Assembly: GCA_036489025.1 (NCBI GenBank)
Contig: DASXGN010000046.1
Location: 115,173 to 179,172 of the forward strand
Direction of reading: 5' to 3'
From: Dryocola sp036489025
GTDB lineage: Bacteria; Pseudomonadota; Gammaproteobacteria; Enterobacterales; Enterobacteriaceae
DNA length: 64,000 nucleotides
Made by a program: the position numbers and the translations under genes. Shown piece by piece: positions 45,397 through 54,103 of the stretch. The notes under the pieces are model-generated. The model was not told where the DNA came from and searched no databases. It saw only the letters and a list, made by a program, of their open reading frames with translations. Numbering within the stretch: position 1 is the first letter of the stretch; every line of letters starts with the position of its first letter.

Positions 45397-47547
45397 TCAG
45401 GCCTCTACGGCCCGGCGTAAACGCGCCTTCATATCGCTGTAGGTGGTCTGCGCATAGCTCTCTGCCCACGTTTGATCGGCAATGCTGCTGACGTTAACCG
45501 CGCAGTATTTCGTTTCCGGCGTTTTGGAAATCGGATCGAGATTATCCTGCGTCAGCTCGTTGCACGCGCCAATCCACCACTGGTACGTCATGTAAACCGA
45601 ACCTTTATTGATGCGCTCGTTCACGTCCGCCCGGCTGATAACTTTGCCCCGGCGGGAGCTGACCCATACCAGCTGCCGGTCTTTAACGCCGAGGCGAACC
45701 GCGTCTTCCGGGTGCATTTGCACAAAACCCGGCTCGTCGGCCAGCGTTTGCAGCGCCGCGCAGTTGCCGGTCATCGAACGGCAGGAGTAATGACCCACTT
45801 CGCGGACGGTACACAGCACCAGCGGATAATCCGCGTCCGGTACTTCCGCAGGCGAGCGCCATTCGGCGGCAAACAGCAGCCCTTTGCCGGTTGGCGTATC
45901 GAACCTGCTGTCCTTGTACAGATACGGCGTACCCGGATGGTCGAGGGCCGGGCACGGCCACTGCACGTGGCCCATTTCGCCCATTTTTTCGTAGGTGGCC
46001 CCGTAGAACAGCGGGCAAAGCTCGCGCAGTTCGTCCCAGATCTGCTGATTGTTCTCGTAGCGCATCGGGTAGCCCATCGCGTTGGCAATCAGGCTGATAA
46101 TTTCCCAGTCGCGCTTCACGTTGTATTTGGGTTCGATGGCCTTTTCGAAGCGCTGGAAGCCGCGATCCGCGCAGGTGAAGACGCCGCCGTGCTCGCCCCA
46201 GGACGTCGCGGGCAGAAGCACGTCCGCCACCTCGGCGGTTTTGGTCATAAAGATGTCCTGCACCACCACGAAGTCGAGCGCGTCGAATCCGCTGCGCACA
46301 AGGCCCAGATCCGCTTCGGTCTGCAACGGGTCTTCGCCCATGATGTAATAGGCTTTGATTTTGCCTTCCAGCGCCAGGTGCGGCACTTCAGTAATGCGTA
46401 CGCCGACCTGGTCGTCCATCTCGTCAACGTTAATGCCCCAGGCCTGGGCGAATTTGGCCCGAATATCCGCGTCAACCACGTCCTGATAGCCGGGGAACTG
46501 ATTGGGCAGCACGCCCATATCGCAGGCGCCCTGCACGTTATTCTGTCCGCGAACCGGGCCAACGCCGACGCTCTCGCGGCCCAGATTGCCGGTAAGCAGG
46601 GCGAGGCTGGACAACCCTTTCACCACGTCGACCGCCTGGCCGAACTGCGTTACGCCCATGCCCCACATGATGGTGGCGGAAGGCGCGGCGGCAAAGATGC
46701 GCATCGCCTGGCGAACTTCCTGGGCCGCAACGCCCGTCAGGTGCTCGACGTCTTCCGGCGCGTAGCCTTTCACCACTTCGCGGTAGGCTTCCAGGCCCTC
46801 GGTATGCTTCGCGACGTACTCTTTGTCGTAGAGATTTTCTTCCAGCAGCACGTAGCCAAAGGCGTTGACCAGCGCCATATTGCAGCCGTTTTTCAGCTGT
46901 AAATGCCGATCGGCAATGCGGGCAGTTTCGATACGGCGCGGATCGCAGACGATAATTTTCGCGCCGTTTTCCTTCGCTTTAATCACGCGACGAGCCACGA
47001 TCGGGTGCGAATCGGCGCAGTTGTAGCCGAACACCAGCAGGCATTTTGAGTTTTCAATATCGCCGATGGAGTTGCTCATCGCCCCGTTGCCCAGCGTCAC
47101 CTGCAGGCCCGCTACGGATGGCCCGTGACAGACGCGTGCGCAGCAGTCGACGTTGTTGGTGTGCAGCACGCCGCGCGCAAATTTCTGCATCACATAGTTG
47201 GTTTCGTTGCCCGTGCCGCGAGAGGAGCCGGTGGTCATAATGGCGCGGGGGCCGAACTTCTCTTTAATGTCCTTCAGGCGCTTCGCGGTATAGCTAATGG
47301 CCTCGTCCCAGCTCACCGGCTGAAGCTTGCCGCCCTTTTCGTAGCGGATCATCGGCTGCGTCAGACGCGGGGTGAGCAGCTTGGTGTCGTTGAGGAAATC
47401 CCACCCGTAATAGCCTTTCAGGCACAGTTCGTTCTGGTTGGTGACGCCGTCAGCCGCTTCGGCACGGATAATTTTGTTGTTCTCAACAACCAGTTTGAGC
47501 TTGCAGCCTGCGCCGCAGTAAGGACAGACGCTGGTAATTTTTTTCAT
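45397..47547 (-). CDS. fdhF: Formate dehydrogenase H alpha subunit, cysteine form
   Basis: The 716-residue molybdopterin enzyme oxidises formate to CO2 and feeds electrons to hydrogenase 3. It has the N-terminal 4Fe-4S motif CPYCGAGC ... CLKGYYGWDF and the active-site stretch NNVDCCARV-C-HGPSVAG. The codon at 47128-47130 (residue 140) is TGT (Cys), where E. coli FdhF has a TGA-coded selenocysteine; His141 is kept. PVRGQNNVQGACDMG and a molydopterin-binding C-terminal domain follow. Length and sequence otherwise match E. coli FdhF. It lies 35 bases after hydN and shares its sigma-54 promoter. Selenium-free homologues serve formate hydrogenlyase in Pectobacterium. Confidence 0.95.
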   Translation of the reverse strand: MKKITSVCPYCGAGCKLKLVVENNKIIRAEAADGVTNQNELCLKGYYGWDFLNDTKLLTPRLTQPMIRYEKGGKLQPVSWDEAISYTAKRLKDIKEKFGPRAIMTTGSSRGTGNETNYVMQKFARGVLHTNNVDCCARVCHGPSVAGLQVTLGNGAMSNSIGDIENSKCLLVFGYNCADSHPIVARRVIKAKENGAKIIVCDPRRIETARIADRHLQLKNGCNMALVNAFGYVLLEENLYDKEYVAKHTEGLEAYREVVKGYAPEDVEHLTGVAAQEVRQAMRIFAAAPSATIMWGMGVTQFGQAVDVVKGLSSLALLTGNLGRESVGVGPVRGQNNVQGACDMGVLPNQFPGYQDVVDADIRAKFAQAWGINVDEMDDQVGVRITEVPHLALEGKIKAYYIMGEDPLQTEADLGLVRSGFDALDFVVVQDIFMTKTAEVADVLLPATSWGEHGGVFTCADRGFQRFEKAIEPKYNVKRDWEIISLIANAMGYPMRYENNQQIWDELRELCPLFYGATYEKMGEMGHVQWPCPALDHPGTPYLYKDSRFDTPTGKGLLFAAEWRSPAEVPDADYPLVLCTVREVGHYSCRSMTGNCAALQTLADEPGFVQMHPEDAVRLGVKDRQLVWVSSRRGKVISRADVNERINKGSVYMTYQWWIGACNELTQDNLDPISKTPETKYCAVNVSSIADQTWAESYAQTTYSDMKARLRRAVEA

Positions 47548-47582
47548 CAGTAACAGACCTGTTAAAAGTTGAAACGCTGGAT

Positions 47583-48128
47583 TTAGAAAATAAGAGATGA
47601 AGTGGCTTCTAACGCGGCACGGCGGCGTTTTTCGGCGCTCATCTGTTCGAGCTTGTTACGGTCAACGCAGAGAATGGCGTTGGTCGGGCAGGCTTCCATA
47701 CACGCCGGGCCCGCTTCGCGATGGTTGCAAAGGTCGCACTTGTTGGCCTCGGCCTTTTCAGCCATCACGTTCAGGCCCGCGCCGCTGTTGCGAACCACCG
47801 GGCGCACCACGACTTCCATCGCGCCGTAAGGACAGGCGACCACGCAGGTTTTACAGCCGATACAGCGCTCCTGCACGACGTTCACAAAGCCGTGTTCGCG
47901 GCTGATGGCGCCGTTCGGGCAGACGTTGGCGCAGGGTGCGTCTTCGCACTGGCGGCACATCATGGCGGTGGAAATGTTCACGCCTTTAATCACGTGAATG
48001 CGCGGGAGGAAAGCCTGCTGGGTAAGCTGCGAGCAATCCTGTTCTTCCTGGTGGGACACGACACAGGCCACTTCGCAGGTGCGGCAGCCAATACATTTGC
48101 TCGAATCAGCAATGATGAAGCGGTTCAT
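47583..48128 (-). CDS. hydN: Electron-transport iron-sulfur protein HydN
   Basis: The 181-residue ferredoxin-like protein carries four 4Fe-4S motifs (CIGCRTCEVAC, CRQCEDAPCANVCP, CIGCKTCVVACP, CDLCNHREAGPACMEACP). It supports formate dehydrogenase H and its maturation. The start MNRFIIADSSKCIG at 48128 is favoured because CAGGAG lies six bases upstream; an adjacent ATG at 48131 is also possible. It is the first gene after the sigma-54 promoter at 48171-48184. Confidence 0.95.
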   Translation of the reverse strand: MNRFIIADSSKCIGCRTCEVACVVSHQEEQDCSQLTQQAFLPRIHVIKGVNISTAMMCRQCEDAPCANVCPNGAISREHGFVNVVQERCIGCKTCVVACPYGAMEVVVRPVVRNSGAGLNVMAEKAEANKCDLCNHREAGPACMEACPTNAILCVDRNKLEQMSAEKRRRAALEATSSLIF

Positions 48129-48170
48129 CATAAACTCCTGGGATGAGTTTGTTATTGTGCGCAAAGCTAG

Positions 48171-48184
48171 GCATAAAGCGTGCC
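48171..48184 (-). promoter_or_regulatory. Sigma-54 promoter of hydN-fdhF-hypF-NiCoT
   Basis: On the minus strand the sequence TGGCACGCTTTATGCC has GG (48183-48184), ten bases, then GC (48171-48172). This is the invariant sigma-54 spacing with a perfect TGGCACG -24 element. Confidence 0.88.
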
Positions 48185-48231
48185 AGGTTTTAATCTCTTG
48201 TTTTTTAAATGAATTACTGGTGGATTGCGGA

Positions 48232-48292
48232 TGTGACGACAGTGACATCGACAGATATGACGATGACGTTTGGGGAAATGACACGGGGGAGG
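48232..48292 (-). promoter_or_regulatory. Probable FhlA upstream activating region of hydN
   Basis: About 50-105 bases upstream of the -24 element the TGAC/GACA motif recurs at least six times (GTGACGACAGTGACATCGAC, ATATGACGATGACG, AATGACAC). This resembles the repeats upstream of hycA/hypA, so FhlA is the likely binder. Confidence 0.5.
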
Positions 48293-48384
48293 CTGATTTT
48301 CGACGGCGAGAGAAATCGTGCTTTAGCAGGGCGTGGAAACGATAAAACGAGGGCCGCATAGCCCCCGCTTTTTAGCGCTCAGAA

Positions 48385-48795
48385 TCAGGATCTGATCATC
48401 AGCTGAACCAGGCGGCTTTTAATGCGGAAGCACAGCTCGCGGGTCTGGAATTCAGTCTGCGGCATCACCACGTCGTTAATTTCGGTGCTGATTGATTCTT
48501 TAATGCGCAGATATTTATTATTGCTGGCGGTCAGCTTCAGGAACTCGGCCTGATATTTATTGTAAGAAGCTTTGTTATAGACGCGCATAGCGTCCAGCTC
48601 TTTGCGGCATTCCTGTAAACGCTGATCCTGAGTTTTTACCGTTTGAACCGGCGGCGCTGGCTGTGGTTCAACAGCCGGTGCCGTGACCTGAACGGGGTCG
48701 GCCGCAGCGGGAGTCATGGCGCTTTCGGTGGTCTTCTTTGCACATCCGGTTAATAACAAGAGGCTCAATCCAGTGATAAATGCTAACTTTTTCAT
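48385..48795 (-). CDS. Small lipoprotein of unknown function
   Basis: The 136-residue protein starts MKKLAFITGLSLLLLTG-C, a lipoprotein signal peptide with Cys18 lipidated. A Pro/Ala/Val-rich linker (about 28-55) follows, then a charged helical domain (about 60-136) with two Cys (LQECRKEL and RELCFRIK). I do not recognise the family. It lies alone between the hydN and hycI blocks on the same strand. The start at 48795 is set by the signal peptide; upstream in-frame codons add no sensible sequence. Confidence 0.75.
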   Translation of the reverse strand: MKKLAFITGLSLLLLTGCAKKTTESAMTPAAADPVQVTAPAVEPQPAPPVQTVKTQDQRLQECRKELDAMRVYNKASYNKYQAEFLKLTASNNKYLRIKESISTEINDVVMPQTEFQTRELCFRIKSRLVQLMIRS

Positions 48796-49242
48796 GCTTT
48801 TCCCTTTAAAGATGTTATGCAAAGGAGATAAATAATTCCAAACCGAAGTACGCGCTAGCATGCTTATATTTTGTGCTGTCGCTATGCGTGATGGCAGGCG
48901 TTGTCAGGCCAGGAATATCTCATTAACGATAAGCACGATCAATATCATCTGCCGATATTTTAACGGTAAATGTATTATTCGCTTGATCGTAAACCCTATT
49001 TTTATAGTGTTTTTTTGGCAGCTGAAACGATTTTTCGTGCGAAGATAGCCGAGGGGAAGCGTTATTTCTCATGGGGGAAGAATATCTTCCCAATTAATCT
49101 GTGGATGATTCAGTGAATAGCTGAATATTGTAGCGCCAATTTACTTAATAGCGCGGGGAAATAGTTTCCCCGCCGCCAGATAATCAGAATAACTTTTTTA
49201 TGTTATTCCTACAGGCAGAAATATTTTCCCGCCCGTTTTTTT
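48796..49242. other. AT-rich gap between lipoprotein gene and hycI
   Basis: These 447 bases hold the presumed lipoprotein promoter and the end of the hyc transcript. Apart from the hairpin at 49153-49173 I see no gene or operator. Confidence 0.5.
49153..49173 (-). terminator. Possible hyc operon terminator
   Basis: GCGGGGAAA (49153-49161), a TAG loop and TTTCCCCGC (49165-49173) form a perfect 9-bp stem 70 bases past the hycI stop. The T-rich tail on the minus strand is weak. Confidence 0.6.
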
Positions 49243-49719
49243 CTACATTTCAAACTCAGGGGCTTCGAGGTCGGCAAAACCGCCTTTGCCTTCCCAGTTA
49301 GCCAAACGCTGGTAAACCGTTTCTACCGCCGCTTTTACCGCGTCGGTCATCGGGTAATAAAAACCGACGATATCCGGCTGAATACCGAGGAAAATGACCT
49401 CGCCCACGTCTTCCTTAAGCTGGTCGATCAGATAGTTGAGCGGCATATTATGGGTTGTCATCATAAACATTTCGGCTATATCGTCCGGGTCGATAATGCG
49501 GATTTCGCCCGGGCTGAGTCCCATATCCGTGGCGTCAACCAGCAGCAGTCGCTGCGGTTTCAGCTCGCGGATTGCCACCACGTCGTTTTCTGGCGCGGTG
49601 CCGCCGTCGATTACCACCCAGTCGCCCTGCGGTGCGACCCGGCATTTTTCTGCCAGCAGCGGGCCTGCGCCGTCGTCGCCCATCATGCTATTGCCGACAC
49701 AAAGTAAAAGGTTAGTCAT
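49243..49719 (-). CDS. hycI: Hydrogenase 3 maturation protease
   Basis: The 158-residue aspartic-type nickel-dependent endopeptidase removes the C-terminal tail of HycE once nickel is inserted. The nickel-sensing ligands of E. coli HycI are at the same positions: Asp16 (GDDGAGP), Asp62 (LLVDATDMG) and His90 (MTTHNMPL). It overlaps hycH by eight bases and is the last gene of the hyc operon. Confidence 0.96.
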   Translation of the reverse strand: MTNLLLCVGNSMMGDDGAGPLLAEKCRVAPQGDWVVIDGGTAPENDVVAIRELKPQRLLLVDATDMGLSPGEIRIIDPDDIAEMFMMTTHNMPLNYLIDQLKEDVGEVIFLGIQPDIVGFYYPMTDAVKAAVETVYQRLANWEGKGGFADLEAPEFEM

Positions 49720-50122
49720 AGCGCCTCCGGACCATCAGATAGACGGCGGGTTCAAGTTGAATGGCCTGCAACATATCGAGCAGTTCCTGGCTCCAGCGCT
49801 GCTGCGCAGGCGTCTGGGTTGGTTTTGCCGCGTCAAAAGCTTTCGCCAGCAGCACGACGTGGCTCTGGTCGATAACGATTTCGCCGTAGCGCGGCACGCC
49901 TTCCATTTTACGCCGCGCTTCGCTGCCTTCTTCGAGCGTGGCAATCCACGCCCGATAGTCGTCAAACGGGCAAACCAGGTTTTCTTTCAGACAGTCGATC
50001 ACGCCCAGGTGGTGGCCGATGGCCAGGCTGTAATAGACCACCTGCTGCGCGTCCGCCGGAGTATTGTCGTTTTCATCGACAAACTTGCGGCTAAGCTGGC
50101 AAAACACCACCGATTCGCTCAT
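49712..50122 (-). CDS. hycH: Formate hydrogenlyase assembly protein HycH
   Basis: The 136-residue protein matches E. coli HycH (MSESVVFCQLSRKFVDENDNTP). It is a chaperone for hydrogenase-3 large-subunit maturation. The start at 50122 shares one base with the hycG stop, indicating tight coupling. The overlap with hycI is eight bases. Confidence 0.94.
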   Translation of the reverse strand: MSESVVFCQLSRKFVDENDNTPADAQQVVYYSLAIGHHLGVIDCLKENLVCPFDDYRAWIATLEEGSEARRKMEGVPRYGEIVIDQSHVVLLAKAFDAAKPTQTPAQQRWSQELLDMLQAIQLEPAVYLMVRRRYD

Positions 50123-50886
50123 CACACGCGCTCCTGCTGCACCAGACTTTCGAGGTTGGCGACGATTTCGTTCAGGCGCGGATCGCTTTCGGCGGCCAGC
50201 CACTGCTGGACGGCGTCGCCGCCTGCGGTGAGATGGTTCATATAGCTGTCGGCAATCTGGCGGCCATAGCGATAGCCCGCCAGGCGGCGAGCGGCACGGT
50301 CAATGCGCACGCGCAGCGGCTGAACCATATCCGGATGCAGGAGCTGCGCGGGCTGCGCGTCCAGCTCGCTGGCGTCGCGGGCGTGGATTTTTTGCTCCAG
50401 CAGGCCCAGCGCCATAGCAAAGCCGTACAGCGTGGCCGCCGGGGTTGGCGGGCAGCCGGGAATGTACACGTCCACCGGCACGATTTTGTCGGTGCCGCCC
50501 CAGACGCAGTACAGGTCGTGGAAAATCCCGCCGCTGTTGCCGCATGCGCCGTAAGAGATGCAAATCTTCGGATCGGGAGCGGATTCCCAGGCGCGCAGCG
50601 CGGGGGAGCGCATCGCGCGGGTTACCGCGCCGGTAAACAACAGAATATCGGCGTGACGCGGAGAAGGAACCACTTTGATACCGAAGCGCTCTGCATCGAA
50701 AAGCGGCGAAAGCGTGGCGAAAATTTCAATTTCACAGCCGTTGCAGCCGCCGCAGTCCACGCGATAAACGTATGCGGATCGCTTAATTTTTTTCAGCAGC
50801 GACGCCTTCATCAGGCTGATGGATTCGTCCACCGTCATCGGCACCGGCATGCCTTTATCGTCGCGTGGACCCAGTAGGTTACTCAT
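50122..50886 (-). CDS. hycG: Hydrogenase 3 small subunit HycG
   Basis: The 254-residue subunit is homologous to complex I NuoB and holds the 4Fe-4S cluster nearest the NiFe site. Ligand motifs are GGCNGCEIEIFA, YGACGNSGG and PGCPPTPAATLYG. The C-terminal 80 residues are specific to HycG. It overlaps hycF by one base. Confidence 0.96.
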   Translation of the reverse strand: MSNLLGPRDDKGMPVPMTVDESISLMKASLLKKIKRSAYVYRVDCGGCNGCEIEIFATLSPLFDAERFGIKVVPSPRHADILLFTGAVTRAMRSPALRAWESAPDPKICISYGACGNSGGIFHDLYCVWGGTDKIVPVDVYIPGCPPTPAATLYGFAMALGLLEQKIHARDASELDAQPAQLLHPDMVQPLRVRIDRAARRLAGYRYGRQIADSYMNHLTAGGDAVQQWLAAESDPRLNEIVANLESLVQQERV

Positions 50887-51428
50887 TAGCTGGCCTCTCT
50901 TATCTGGCGGCTAAAGTTGATGCGGTCAGACGACACCAGGCCCTGCTGACGCTTGCAGTCCGGGCAGGTTTCGAACGAGGCGCGATGCGATTCGGCGCGT
51001 TTGTCGCCGTTGTGCTGCAACAGCGCAATGGCGTAGTCGATCTCTTTTTGTACGGCGTAAGGCCTGCCGCATTCCCGGCAGTGACACAGATCGAATCGCG
51101 CCTGCTGTAAAAAATCAGCCTTGTTCCACACCGCCAGCTCGTACTGTTGGGAAAGGGTAATGGCCGCCGTCGGGCAGACTTCTTCGCAGCGGGCGCAGAA
51201 GATGCAGCGCCCGAGGTTAAAGCTCCACGCCAGCTGGCCGTTGACCAAATCGGTTTCCACGCTCAGCGCATTGGACGGGCAGGCGTTGACGCAGGCCGCG
51301 CAGCCGATGCACTGCTGCGGATTATGCTCCGGCTTGCCGCGAAAGTTAGGGTCGACGGCAATCGGCTGCAGCGGATATGACTCGGTAGCCACGCCGCCTT
51401 TGATGGCTTTTTTGATGAAGTTAAACAT
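50886..51428 (-). CDS. hycF: Formate hydrogenlyase iron-sulfur subunit HycF
   Basis: The 180-residue protein has two 4Fe-4S ferredoxin motifs (CIGCAACVNACP, CIFCARCEEVCP), like complex I NuoI. A C-terminal extension has two more Cys pairs (CHCREC, CPDC) that could bind zinc or iron. It carries electrons toward HycG and lies 12 bases after hycE. Confidence 0.96.
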   Translation of the reverse strand: MFNFIKKAIKGGVATESYPLQPIAVDPNFRGKPEHNPQQCIGCAACVNACPSNALSVETDLVNGQLAWSFNLGRCIFCARCEEVCPTAAITLSQQYELAVWNKADFLQQARFDLCHCRECGRPYAVQKEIDYAIALLQHNGDKRAESHRASFETCPDCKRQQGLVSSDRINFSRQIREAS

Positions 51429-51440
51429 AGTGACTCCGGA

Positions 51441-53150
51441 CTATTTCAGCGGCGAATTGGTGCGCTCAATGCTGTAGCGCTCCAGCTCTTTGTACGGCAC
51501 CACCTTTGTCTGGCGCTTGCGCACGTCCACCACCGTCATGCGGTCGGTACAGGAGTAGCAAGGGTCGAGGCTGCCGATAATCAGCGGCGCGTCGGAAACC
51601 GTGTTGCCACGCAGCATGTAGCGCAGCGTCGGCCAGTTGGCGTACGTCGCGGCGCGGCAGCGCCAGCGGTAGAGTTTCTGGTTGTCGCCGGTCATGCTCC
51701 AGTGGATGTCATCCCCGCGCGGCGCCTCTGAGAAGCCCAGCGCAAAGCGGTTGGGAATATAGGTGAAGCCTTCCACCGCAAGCGGGCCACCCGGCAGGTT
51801 GTCCAGCCCGAAATCAATCATGTTCAGCGCGGTAAAGACTTCGTTGATGCGCACCTTCAGGCGGGAGAGCACGTCGCAGCCGTCGAGGCTGTGAACCTCC
51901 ATCGGCAACAGGCCGTAGCCGACAAACGGGTGATCGGCGCGGGTATCGCGGGCGTGGCCGCTGGCGCGCACCATCGGACCGACGTTGCTGAAATCACGCG
52001 CAATTTGCGGGTCGAGGCGGCCAATCCCCACGGTACGCTGCTCGATGTTTGGCGTGCTGAGCAGAATATCCACCAGGTCTTGCACTTCGCGGCGCATCTG
52101 CTGCGCCAGCTGGCGGGTCTGGATCATGTCGTCCTTGAGCAGATCGCGACGAATCCCGCCGATCAGATTCAGACCGTAGGTTTTACGCGCTCCGGTCAGG
52201 ATCTCCGCCATCTTCATCGACATTTCGCGCACGCGGAAGAACTGCATAAAGCCCGAGTCAAAGCCGACAAAGTGGCAGGCCAGGCCGAGATTCAGCAGGT
52301 GGCTGTGCAGGCGCTCAACCTCAAGCAGAATGGCGCGAATCATCTGGGCGCGCTCCGGCACCACGATGCCCATCGCGTTCTCAACCGAGGTGGTGTAAGC
52401 CGTGCTGTGGGCGAAGCCGCAGATGCCGCACACGCGGTCGGACAGGAAGGTGACTTCGTTGTAGCCCATGCGGGTTTCCGCCAGCTTTTCCATGCCGCGA
52501 TGGACGTAAAACAGGCGGTAATCGGCGTCGATAATATTTTCACCGTCGACGAACAGGCGGAAGTGGCCCGGCTCATCGGAGGTAACGTGCAGCGGGCCAA
52601 TCGGCACGACGTTATTCTTCTTGCTGCCCAGCTCGTTAATGAACTCGTAGGTTTCCTGGTCGCCGGTTGGCGCCGGGCGCTGGCGATAGTCCATGCTGTC
52701 TTTGCGCAGCGGATAGAGATCGTCAGGCCAGTCGTCCGGCAGCACCAGGCGGCGTTCGTCCGGCAGGCCGACCGGTTGCAGGCCGTACATATCGCGGACT
52801 TCGCGCTCGCCCCATACGGCGGCGGGTACGCGCGGTGTGACAGACGGGAATTCTGGCTTATCGGCATCGACTTCCACGCGCACGGTTATCCAGCACTTCA
52901 CGCCGCTTTCCATCGACAGCACGTAGTAAACCGCGTAGCTGCCGCACAGCTGGCGCTCATCGTTGCCAAACAGCACGGAGAGCCAGCCGCCCTGCTGGTA
53001 ATACAGCCATTCCACCACTTCCGGCAGCATATTGAGCTTCACGGTAACGGTGATTTGATCTTTGGTCTGCCAGGCTTCGTCGATCACCGCGTGCGGGAAT
53101 TGCTGATGCAGAGCGGCGAGATAATGTTGACCAATTTTTTCTTCAGACAT
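51441..53150 (-). CDS. hycE: Hydrogenase 3 large subunit HycE
   Basis: The 569-residue catalytic NiFe subunit has an N-terminal NuoC-like domain (about 1-160) fused to a NuoD/NiFe large-subunit domain. The nickel ligands are Cys241 and Cys244 (RVCGICGFAHS) and Cys531 and Cys534 (DPCYSCTDR). HycI should cleave after Arg537, releasing a 32-residue tail beginning MTVVDVRK, as in E. coli. It reduces protons to H2. Confidence 0.97.
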   Translation of the reverse strand: MSEEKIGQHYLAALHQQFPHAVIDEAWQTKDQITVTVKLNMLPEVVEWLYYQQGGWLSVLFGNDERQLCGSYAVYYVLSMESGVKCWITVRVEVDADKPEFPSVTPRVPAAVWGEREVRDMYGLQPVGLPDERRLVLPDDWPDDLYPLRKDSMDYRQRPAPTGDQETYEFINELGSKKNNVVPIGPLHVTSDEPGHFRLFVDGENIIDADYRLFYVHRGMEKLAETRMGYNEVTFLSDRVCGICGFAHSTAYTTSVENAMGIVVPERAQMIRAILLEVERLHSHLLNLGLACHFVGFDSGFMQFFRVREMSMKMAEILTGARKTYGLNLIGGIRRDLLKDDMIQTRQLAQQMRREVQDLVDILLSTPNIEQRTVGIGRLDPQIARDFSNVGPMVRASGHARDTRADHPFVGYGLLPMEVHSLDGCDVLSRLKVRINEVFTALNMIDFGLDNLPGGPLAVEGFTYIPNRFALGFSEAPRGDDIHWSMTGDNQKLYRWRCRAATYANWPTLRYMLRGNTVSDAPLIIGSLDPCYSCTDRMTVVDVRKRQTKVVPYKELERYSIERTNSPLK

Positions 53151-53167
53151 GGATAAATTCTCTTAAA

Positions 53168-54094
53168 TCACGCCGCCAGCAAGGAGACGAAGGCTAAAAA
53201 GGCAAAGCCAAAACCGGCCCAGGTAATACGCGAGGTTTCCAGCATGCGCAGGCGCGCCATGCTGTTCTCAAACAGCGCGATAATCAGCACGCCGAGTACC
53301 AGCTTGACCGCCGCCAGTACCAGCGCCACCGCAAGGCCGCCCCAGCTGAACTCGCTCATCTGGCCCCACGGCAGAAAGACGCCGACGAACATTTGCAGCA
53401 CCACGAGCTGCTTGAGGGAAATCCCCCATTTCAGCACCGCAAAGCCCGCGCCGCTGTATTCGGTGAGCGGGCCTTCCTGTAGCTCCTGCTCCGCTTCGGC
53501 TAAATCGAACGGCAGCTTGCCCATCTCGATAAAGGTGGCGAACGCGCAGGCCGCCAGCGCCAGCAGCAGGGTGAGGGAATGCGCCACCGGCCAGTGATAA
53601 ATCGTGGCGGCGATATGGCTGATATGCGTGCTGCCAGCCACCTGCGCCGCAACCCACAGGCCGAGCAGCAGGATTGGCTCAACCAGCACGCCGAGGATGG
53701 CCTCGCGGCTGGCACCAATCGCCGTAAACGGGCTGCCGGTATCGAGGCCCGCAATCGCAAAGAAGAAGCGGGCGATGGCGAAGAGGTAAATCAGCGTGAT
53801 TAAATCGCCGAGTGACGGCAGCGGGGAAGCCAGGGTGACCACCGGCAGCGCGGTGGCGATGGTCAGCATCACGCCGACCATCACAAACGGCATCAGGCGG
53901 AACACCCAGCCGGACGCGGCAGGCGCTACGCTTTGGCGGCCCAGCAGCTTAAACAGATCGCGATATTCCTGCATAACGCCCGGACCGCGGCGGTTATGGA
54001 GCCGCGCGCGGGTGGCGCGGGTCACGCCGGACAGCAGCGGCGCAGCGGCAAACAGCACCAGCGCCTGGACTACGGCTAACAAAAAGGTATTCAT
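53168..54094 (-). CDS. hycD: Formate hydrogenlyase membrane subunit HycD
   Basis: The 308-residue membrane protein is homologous to complex I NuoH. It has about eight hydrophobic segments and the conserved loops RLHNRRGPGVMQEYRDLFKLLGRQ and FDLAEAEQELQEG. It anchors the peripheral arm to the membrane. It lies nine bases after hycC. Confidence 0.96.
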   Translation of the reverse strand: MNTFLLAVVQALVLFAAAPLLSGVTRATRARLHNRRGPGVMQEYRDLFKLLGRQSVAPAASGWVFRLMPFVMVGVMLTIATALPVVTLASPLPSLGDLITLIYLFAIARFFFAIAGLDTGSPFTAIGASREAILGVLVEPILLLGLWVAAQVAGSTHISHIAATIYHWPVAHSLTLLLALAACAFATFIEMGKLPFDLAEAEQELQEGPLTEYSGAGFAVLKWGISLKQLVVLQMFVGVFLPWGQMSEFSWGGLAVALVLAAVKLVLGVLIIALFENSMARLRMLETSRITWAGFGFAFLAFVSLLAA

Positions 54095-54103
54095 CTCAGC
54101 TCC

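Noticed and set aside
45472..46902. 476-codon open frame antisense to fdhF, and similar long frames opposite hycE (51891-53156), hycC (54299-55297) and xylA (30763-31731)
   Set aside because: Each mirrors a well-conserved gene and has His/Gln/Arg-heavy composition typical of antisense translation.
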